NCBI RefSeq assembly: GCF_001921205.1
Contig: NZ_MSIE01000019.1
Location: 1 to 64,000, forward strand
Length of the DNA stretch: 64,000 bases
Source of the DNA: Actinophytocola xanthii
GTDB lineage: Bacteria; Actinomycetota; Actinomycetes; Mycobacteriales; Pseudonocardiaceae
Direction of reading: 5' to 3'
Part shown: in pieces, positions 58,753 through 64,000 of the stretch
Layout: every line of letters begins with the position of its first letter
Position numbering within the stretch: the first letter of the stretch is position 1
Notes under the pieces: model-generated
Seen by the model: the letters and a program-made list of their open reading frames with translations, nothing else
The model's database searches: none
What the model was told of the DNA's origin: nothing
Translations under genes and position numbers: made by a program

Positions 58753-58770
58753 TCTGGGAGCGCTCCCAGA
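58753..58770 (+). promoter_or_regulatory. CebR operator before secreted glycoside hydrolase
   Basis: TCTGGGAGCGCTCCCAGA is a perfect 18-bp palindrome whose core TGGGAGCGCTCCCA (58755-58768) is the known CebR box of Streptomyces. CebR is the LacI-family cellobiose-responsive repressor. It lies 23 bases before the ATG of the hydrolase, so induction by cellobiose is expected. No cebR gene is in this window. Confidence 0.88.
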
Positions 58771-58792
58771 CACTGTCGTCGGTGAGGTGACC

Positions 58793-60826
58793 ATGAGGCG
58801 TGCGCACGCTGCCGTGTTGTTGTCGGTGTCCGCGCTGGCGTTGGCGGTGCCGGCGGCCGCACCCCTGGCGGTCGCCGAGGAGCGGGCCGCTCCGGTGGAG
58901 GTCGTGGTCGACGTGCGGGCGGGGTTGGAGAAGGTCGACGAGCTGGCGATCGGGGTCAACCACGCCATCTGGGACGCGCAGCTCGGCACGCCCGAGGTCG
59001 CCGACCTCATGCGGGACGCCGGCGTCGGGGCCATGCGCTACCCGGGCGGCTCGTACTCGGACATCTACCACTGGCGCACCCACACCGCCCCCGGCGGCTA
59101 CGTCGCGCCCAACACCGACTTCGACCACTTCATGGCCGGCGTTCGGCGGGCCGGGGCGGCGCCGATCGTGACGGCGAACTACGGCACCGGCACGCCGGAG
59201 GAGGCGGCCGACTGGGTCCGTTACGCCAACATTGAGAAGGGCTACGGGGTCCGCTACTGGGAGATCGGCAACGAGATCTACGGCAACGGCCACTACGGCT
59301 CGCAGTGGGAGGCCGACGACCATCCGGACAAGAGCCCGGCCCAGTACGCGACGCTGGTCCGGGACTACGCCAGGGCGATGAAGGCCGTCGACCCGACGAT
59401 CAGGGTCGGCGCCGTGCTGACCACGCCCGGCGAGTGGCCGGACGGCATCACCGCGACCGGGGACGCCGGCAGCTGGAACCAGGTCGTGCTGTCGACCGCC
59501 GGGCCGGAGGTCGACTTCGGGATCGTCCACTGGTACCCGACCGGCGAGTCCGGGCCGGAGGTGCTGCCGAAGACCGACCGGCTCTCCGACGCCGTGCGGA
59601 TGGTGCGTGAACAGGCGCGCCGGTACGCGGGCAAGGACATCGGCGTCGCGATGACCGAGCTGAACACCTCCTACGGCCGCAACACCCAGCCGGGCGCGCT
59701 GTTCGCCGCCGACGCCTACGCGACGCTGACCGCCAACGGGGTGTTCACCACCGACTGGTGGAACGTCCACAACGGAATCGACCGGGTGTCGACGATCGCC
59801 GGGCAGACCGACTACCACGACTACGGCCTGCTCTCCAGCGGCACCTGTACCGAGGACGGCTCGGCCTGCGAGCCCGCGCTCAACACCCCGTTCGCGCCCT
59901 ACCACGCGCTCGCGATGCTCTCCCGCTTCGCGCGCCCGGGCGACCAGCTGGTCGCGGCGAGCACCTCCGACCCGCTGGTGCGCGCGCACGCCGCGCGGCG
60001 CGGCGACGGCAGCCTCGCGGTCATGCTGGTCAACCAGGATCCCGACGCCGCGAGGGAGGTGGCGCTGGAGTACGCGGGATACCGCCCGGGCGGGGCCGCG
60101 GTGGTGCTGACGTTCGGCAACGGCGACACCGGAATCACGGCCACCTCCGGCACGTCCGGGCGGGCGACCCTCCCGCCGTACTCGCTGACCACGCTGCTGC
60201 TGCGACCCGCGACCCAGGAGACCCTTCCCGCGGCGCCGGGGCGGCCGCGCGCGGGCACGGTCACCGACCGCGCCGCCACCCTCAGCTGGCCGCCGGCCGC
60301 GGCCGGGGTCAAGTACGAGATCCGCGGCCAGGTGGGCGAGGACAGCCAGCAGTGGGGTGAGACCACCGGCACCTCGTTCACCGTCACCAACCTCGCCCCC
60401 GGCACGCGGTACACGGTCAACGTCCTCGCCCGCGACAACGCCGGGCGGGTCTCCCCGGCCTCACCGCCGCTGACCTTCCAGACCACCGCTCCCAGCGCGT
60501 CGAGCTGCGCGGTCCGGTTCACCGAGACCACCAACTGGGGCAACGGCTTCGTCGCCGACATCGCTGTCACCAACACCGGCACCGCCCCGGTCGACGCCTG
60601 GACGCTGACCTTCACCTGGCCCACCACCTGGCAGCGGCTCGACAGCGGGTGGAACGCGACCTGGTCCCAGGAGGGCAGGACCGTGCGGGCGGTCGACGCC
60701 GAGGGGGACGCCCTCGCCCCCGGGGCCACGACCACCATCGGCTTCGTCGGTTCCTACCAGGGCCCGAACGTCCCGCCGGTACTGTTCGCCCTGGGCGGCA
60801 CCCTCTGCTCGGGCGCTCCACAGTAG
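58793..60826 (+). CDS. Secreted clan GH-A glycoside hydrolase with Fn3 and CBM2
   Basis: 677 residues from ATG 58793 with GGTGAG upstream; GTG 58787 is less likely. Signal peptide (1-30, ending AVAEE). A TIM-barrel catalytic domain (about 35-470) resembles GH51/GH44-like enzymes, with acid/base Glu161 in WEIGNEIYGN and nucleophile Glu289 in MTELNTSYGR. A fibronectin type III domain (about 480-570) and a cellulose-binding CBM2 (about 572-677, Cys at both ends and NWGNGFVADIAVTN) follow. The CebR box places it in cellulose use. Arabinofuranosidase or endoglucanase action are both possible. Confidence 0.85.
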   Translation: MRRAHAAVLLSVSALALAVPAAAPLAVAEERAAPVEVVVDVRAGLEKVDELAIGVNHAIWDAQLGTPEVADLMRDAGVGAMRYPGGSYSDIYHWRTHTAPGGYVAPNTDFDHFMAGVRRAGAAPIVTANYGTGTPEEAADWVRYANIEKGYGVRYWEIGNEIYGNGHYGSQWEADDHPDKSPAQYATLVRDYARAMKAVDPTIRVGAVLTTPGEWPDGITATGDAGSWNQVVLSTAGPEVDFGIVHWYPTGESGPEVLPKTDRLSDAVRMVREQARRYAGKDIGVAMTELNTSYGRNTQPGALFAADAYATLTANGVFTTDWWNVHNGIDRVSTIAGQTDYHDYGLLSSGTCTEDGSACEPALNTPFAPYHALAMLSRFARPGDQLVAASTSDPLVRAHAARRGDGSLAVMLVNQDPDAAREVALEYAGYRPGGAAVVLTFGNGDTGITATSGTSGRATLPPYSLTTLLLRPATQETLPAAPGRPRAGTVTDRAATLSWPPAAAGVKYEIRGQVGEDSQQWGETTGTSFTVTNLAPGTRYTVNVLARDNAGRVSPASPPLTFQTTAPSASSCAVRFTETTNWGNGFVADIAVTNTGTAPVDAWTLTFTWPTTWQRLDSGWNATWSQEGRTVRAVDAEGDALAPGATTTIGFVGSYQGPNVPPVLFALGGTLCSGAPQ

Positions 60827-60865
60827 AGGCGTTTTTCGCGACCGGCCGCTGGGTAACCGGCACTG

Positions 60866-61426
60866 GTGGACGAGAAGAGCCTGCTGCACACGCTGACCAA
60901 GGTGGTGAACACCCTCGCCGCCTCCGGTATCGACTTCGCCGTGGCGGGTGGGTGCGCGGTGTACGCCCGCGGCGGTCCACCGTCCGACCACGACGTCGAC
61001 GTGTTCGTCCGTGAGGACCAGGTGCGGGCCGCCCAGCAGGCGCTCGTCGACGCCGGCATGCGCCCGGTGGAGCCGCCGGAGGACTGGCTCACCAAGGTCT
61101 ACGACGACGACGTGCTGGTCGACCTGATCTTCCGCCCGAACTACCGCTCGAACATGCCCGAGCTGCTGGCCCGGGCCGAGGAGATGCGGATCGGACCGGC
61201 GCTCGCGCCCGTCGTGACCGCGACCGACCTGATGGTCGACAAGCTGCTCGTACTCGGCCCCCACCGGTGCGACTTCACCCCGCTGCTGCCGATCGCCCGC
61301 GACCTGCGCGAGCAGATCGACTGGGGCCGGGTGATGGCGGAGACCGAGGAGTCGCCCTACGCCCGGTCGTTCCTCGGCCTGGTGGAGGCGCTGTCCGTGG
61401 CAGAGGTCGAAAGGAGCGGGGCATGA
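60866..61426 (+). CDS. Nucleotidyltransferase-fold protein
   Basis: 186 residues from GTG 60866. The minimal nucleotidyltransferase core shows as FAVAGGCAVYARGGPPSDHDVDVFV, with the paired acidic residues in DHDVD, and a third Asp in VLVDLIF. It resembles the AbiEii/MNT-like group of small transferases. No toxin-antitoxin partner is beside it: it starts a three-gene overlapping operon with a BON protein and a phosphoesterase. The function is unknown. Confidence 0.75.
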   Translation: MDEKSLLHTLTKVVNTLAASGIDFAVAGGCAVYARGGPPSDHDVDVFVREDQVRAAQQALVDAGMRPVEPPEDWLTKVYDDDVLVDLIFRPNYRSNMPELLARAEEMRIGPALAPVVTATDLMVDKLLVLGPHRCDFTPLLPIARDLREQIDWGRVMAETEESPYARSFLGLVEALSVAEVERSGA

Positions 61427-61677
61427 ACGAGGAGAGCCCGCAGTACCGCGTCGCACACGTGCGCCGGGCGCTGGCGGAGGATCCGCGCACCGCGGAGATG
61501 GGCGTGCGGGTCAACGTCCGGGGTGAGCACCTCCACCTCTCCGGCGAGGTCGCGACCGAGCAGCGGCGCGACGAGCTGGAGCAGGTCATCGTCGAGCTGC
61601 TGCCCGACGTGGAGGTGCACAACGACGTCCGGGTGGCCGACACCCGGGAACCAGCACGACTGGAGGAGCTGCGGTGA
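61423..61677 (+). CDS. BON-domain protein
   Basis: 84 residues with ATG overlapping the previous stop (ATGA) and AAGGAG before it. A single BON domain: VRRALAEDPRTAEMGVRVNV then HLHLSGEVATEQRRDELEQV and VEVHNDVRV. There is no signal peptide or membrane helix, so it is probably cytosolic. BON domains are thought to bind phospholipids or ligands. Coupled to both neighbours. Confidence 0.82.
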   Translation: MNEESPQYRVAHVRRALAEDPRTAEMGVRVNVRGEHLHLSGEVATEQRRDELEQVIVELLPDVEVHNDVRVADTREPARLEELR

Positions 61678-62387
61678 TCAGGATCGCTGCCGTCGGCGAC
61701 GTTCACCTCGGCGAGGACGCGCGGGGGCGGCTGCGCCCGGCCCTGGACCACCTGGCCGACCACGCGGACGTGCTGCTGCTCGCGGGTGACCTGACCCGGC
61801 ACGGCACCGTCGAGGAGGCCCACGTCGTCGCCGACGAGTTCGCCGAGCTGCCGGTGCCGGTGGTGGCCGTCCTCGGCAACCACGACCACCACAGTGACCA
61901 GGCCGACGACGTCACCAAGGTGTTGGAGGACCACGGCATCCGCGTCCTCGAGGGCGAGGGCGTGACGCTGGAGATCGGCGGCCGGCGCGTCGGCGTCGCC
62001 GGGGTGAAGGGCTTCGGCGGGGGCTTCGCCGGCAAGTGCGCGAGCAACTTCGGCGAACCCGAGATGAAGGCGTTCGTCGGACACACGATCGAGATCGCCG
62101 AGCGGCTGCGCTCCGCCCTGGAGAGCCTGGACACCGATCTCCGCATCGCGCTCACCCACTACTCGCCGATCCCGGAGACGCTGCGGGGCGAGCCCCCGGA
62201 GATCTATCCTTTCCTGGGCTGCTACCAGCTCGGTGAGGTGATCGACGACTGCGGCGTCGACCTGGCGCTCCACGGCCACGCGCACTTCGGCTGCGAACAG
62301 GGCGTGACGCCAGGGGGGACCCGTGTCCGCAACGTCGCCCAGCCGGTGATACGCAGCGCGTTCGCGACCTACGGACTGGAGTCCTGA
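61674..62387 (+). CDS. Calcineurin-like metallophosphoesterase
   Basis: 237 residues from GTG 61674, overlapping the BON gene's stop (GTGA). All metal-binding motifs are present in order: GDVHLG, LAGDLTRHG, LGNHDHH, LTHYSP and HGHAHFG. Such enzymes hydrolyse phosphodiesters or phosphomonoesters. The link to a nucleotidyltransferase and BON protein suggests one small pathway, substrate unknown. Confidence 0.88.
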   Translation: MIRIAAVGDVHLGEDARGRLRPALDHLADHADVLLLAGDLTRHGTVEEAHVVADEFAELPVPVVAVLGNHDHHSDQADDVTKVLEDHGIRVLEGEGVTLEIGGRRVGVAGVKGFGGGFAGKCASNFGEPEMKAFVGHTIEIAERLRSALESLDTDLRIALTHYSPIPETLRGEPPEIYPFLGCYQLGEVIDDCGVDLALHGHAHFGCEQGVTPGGTRVRNVAQPVIRSAFATYGLES

Positions 62388-62410
62388 CACACCGTGCGAA
62401 GAGGGGACGC

Positions 62411-63109
62411 GTGCCTGCCGAGAACGACGGGGACCTGGCCAACCGGATGCTCCACCTCGCTCAGGAGCTCCAACGACAACCCGACCGCGAGACGACACTG
62501 CAGGCGATCGTCAAGGCCGTGGTCAACACCGTCCCCGGAGCGGAGTGGGCCGGCGTGTCCCTCGTCCGGGGACGGAAGGTCACCGCCGAGGTCCCCACCG
62601 ACGAGATCGTGCGGCTGCTCGACGAATGCCAGAGCGAGCTGAACGAGGGACCGTGCCTGAGCGCGATCCGGGAGCACCGGAGCGTCAACGTCCCCGACCT
62701 CGCCGCCCCGGACGTGGACTGGCCGCGGTTCGCGGCCGAGGCCGTGCGGCTCGGCGTGCGCAGCCTGCTCAGCTTCCAGCTGTTCGTCCAGCGGGAGACG
62801 CTGGGCGCGCTGAACCTGTACGGCCCGGAGCCGCACGCGTTCGTCGAGGACTCGGTCGTGATCGGCGACCTGTTCGCCCAGCACGCCGCGGTGGCCCTGG
62901 CCGGCGCGACCCAGGAGATGCGCCTGGGCGAGGCACTGCGCACCCGGGACCTCATCGGTCAGGCCAAGGGAATCCTCATGCTGCGTGACGGCCTGGACGA
63001 GCACCAGGCCTTCGCCCGGCTCGTCCAGGCCTCCCAGCACGCCAACCTGAAGCTGGTCGACGCCGCCCAGTGGCTGATCGCCGAGGTCTCCCCGGAGAAG
63101 GCGCGGTAA
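62411..63109 (+). CDS. GAF-ANTAR RNA-binding antitermination regulator
   Basis: 232 residues from GTG 62411. An N-terminal GAF sensor (about 20-160, LNEGPCLSAIREHRSVNVPD and FQLFVQRETLGALNLYG) precedes a C-terminal ANTAR domain (about 170-228: LIGQAKGILMLRDGLDEHQAFARL). ANTAR proteins bind paired RNA hairpins to prevent termination. This class is abundant in actinobacteria; the target is unknown. Confidence 0.9.
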   Translation: MPAENDGDLANRMLHLAQELQRQPDRETTLQAIVKAVVNTVPGAEWAGVSLVRGRKVTAEVPTDEIVRLLDECQSELNEGPCLSAIREHRSVNVPDLAAPDVDWPRFAAEAVRLGVRSLLSFQLFVQRETLGALNLYGPEPHAFVEDSVVIGDLFAQHAAVALAGATQEMRLGEALRTRDLIGQAKGILMLRDGLDEHQAFARLVQASQHANLKLVDAAQWLIAEVSPEKAR

Positions 63110-63156
63110 CCACGCGGCACCCGACGAAACCCGGTCCATCCGACAAAGGAGTCCGC

Positions 63157-64000
63157 ATGGCCAACGTGATCAGTCGTCGAAGTGTTCTGGTCGCCGGTGC
63201 GGGTGGGGCCGCGGGGCTGGCGTTGCCCGCCGCCCCCGCCCACGCGGAAGGCGGCCAGGCGACCAGCGTGGGCTTCGTCCTCGACGCGACGACCCTCGAC
63301 GGGGGTGAGCAGGTCACCTCGGTCACCCTGGACACCTCCCGGCTCGGGCGGATCGATCCGGCGAGCCTGACGACCAGCACGTTCAGCGTCCACGCCACGG
63401 CCACCAGCCCGATCCCCACCGGCGGTCAGGCCGTGGGCTACGACCTCGACCGCCCGGTGACCGACATCCGGCTCGACCGCCGCGGGGACGTCGTCCTCAC
63501 GCTGAGCCACGGCGAGGGCCAGGTCGGTGGCGGCACCCTCGGGTACCTGGTGAGCAGGGGCCGCAACGTCCGGCTCGACCTCGTCTACACGATCACGCAG
63601 AACTCCCCGATCCTCCTGCGCGGCGGGCGGCCGGTCACGATCTCGCGCTTCGTCCAGGGCCGGCTGGTCAACCCCGAGGTCGACGCCTTCGGTTACCACG
63701 TCTCCGCCTCGGGCATGAAGTACCGGCTCTACTCCCCCACCCGCTCGCCCCGGCACGGCCGGCGTCCGCTGGTCGTCTGGCTGCACGGCGGAGGTGAGGG
63801 TGCCTCGCTGCCGGACGGCTACTACGACAACGAGACCACGCTGCGCGCCAACCGCGGCGCGCTCGGCTTCGCCACCCGGGCGGCACAACGGATCTTCGGC
63901 GGCGCCCACGTCGTCGTCCCGCAGAGCACCTCCGCCTGGATGCAGGACGGGCCCGGCTTCGCCCCGCTCATCGCCGAGATCATCAACGAGGTCGTCCGCA
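63157..64000 (+). CDS. Secreted esterase with N-terminal Ig-like domain (3' end outside window)
   Basis: 281 residues are visible and the frame is open at the right edge. ATG 63157 follows AAAGGAG. A twin-arginine-like start (SRRSVLVAGAGGAAGLALP) ends at AHAEGG. The first 170 residues look like the Ig-like domain of EstA-type esterases; then comes a hydrolase start YHVSASGMKYRLYSPTR and the oxyanion strand LVVWLHGGGEGAS. The catalytic serine lies beyond the edge. Probably a carbohydrate or polyester esterase. Confidence 0.8.
   Translation, partial: MANVISRRSVLVAGAGGAAGLALPAAPAHAEGGQATSVGFVLDATTLDGGEQVTSVTLDTSRLGRIDPASLTTSTFSVHATATSPIPTGGQAVGYDLDRPVTDIRLDRRGDVVLTLSHGEGQVGGGTLGYLVSRGRNVRLDLVYTITQNSPILLRGGRPVTISRFVQGRLVNPEVDAFGYHVSASGMKYRLYSPTRSPRHGRRPLVVWLHGGGEGASLPDGYYDNETTLRANRGALGFATRAAQRIFGGAHVVVPQSTSAWMQDGPGFAPLIAEIINEVVR

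Noticed and set aside
1-64000. CRISPR arrays, rRNA genes, integrases or prophage genes
   Set aside because: No regularly spaced repeats, no rRNA-like segments and no recombinase motifs were seen. The only RNA gene recognised is tRNA-Sec.

Overview
This is about 64 kb of very GC-rich DNA (codon third positions almost always G or C, frequent GTG starts, ATGA/GTGA gene overlaps) from an actinomycete. A selenocysteine formate dehydrogenase locus, a Kdp system and a macrolide-type deoxysugar cluster in one window would fit the Pseudonocardiaceae, but the genus is an inference.

Region 1 (1-28968) is one flank of a glycosylated type I polyketide cluster. The left edge is a modular PKS subunit that runs out of the window (KS-AT-DH-KR-ACP, then KS-AT-KR...; both AT domains have malonyl-type motifs). 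Upstream of it on the minus strand are a P450, an EryG-like O-methyltransferase, and an aminodeoxysugar block: N,N-dimethyltransferase, SpnR-like 4-aminotransferase, glycosyltransferase, 3,5-epimerase, 4-ketoreductase, 3-ketoreductase, 2,3-dehydratase and RmlA. A heterodimeric ABC exporter and two more glycosyltransferases follow. A divergent SnoaL-like gene and TetR gene sit behind a promoter that overlaps a symmetric dyad. Two GDP-mannose 4,6-dehydratases close the cluster, with a glycosyltransferase relic between them. The genes imply a macrolide or polyene-like product carrying a TDP-2-deoxyaminosugar, a possible O-methylated deoxysugar and a GDP-mannose-derived 6-deoxyhexose. The TDP-glucose 4,6-dehydratase and a 3-deoxygenase are not in the window.

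Region 2 (29000-38500) has secreted plant-wall enzymes (a CE15 glucuronoyl esterase and an AA10 LPMO, convergent across a shared terminator), a TetR/Sap-type membrane protein pair, an SDR, a DUF5709-like protein, an alpha/beta hydrolase, and an MFS gene broken by a 165-bp insertion with short inverted ends and a CTAG duplication. A large APC permease follows.

Region 3 (38645-47126) is potassium homeostasis: a TrkA-N protein, a 27-residue membrane peptide, kdpF, kdpA, kdpB, kdpC, kdpD and kdpE.

Region 4 (47143-56675) is a self-contained selenocysteine unit: selD, tRNA-Sec, selA, selB, then the formate dehydrogenase genes fdhC, fdhB and fdhA. fdhA reads through an in-frame UGA followed by a bacterial SECIS hairpin with a GGUCU loop. 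The machinery lies directly beside its only visible client.

Region 5 (56790-64000) holds an SDR, a WYL regulator, a secreted glycoside hydrolase with Fn3 and CBM2 behind a perfect CebR operator, a nucleotidyltransferase-BON-metallophosphoesterase operon, a GAF-ANTAR regulator, and a secreted esterase cut by the right edge.
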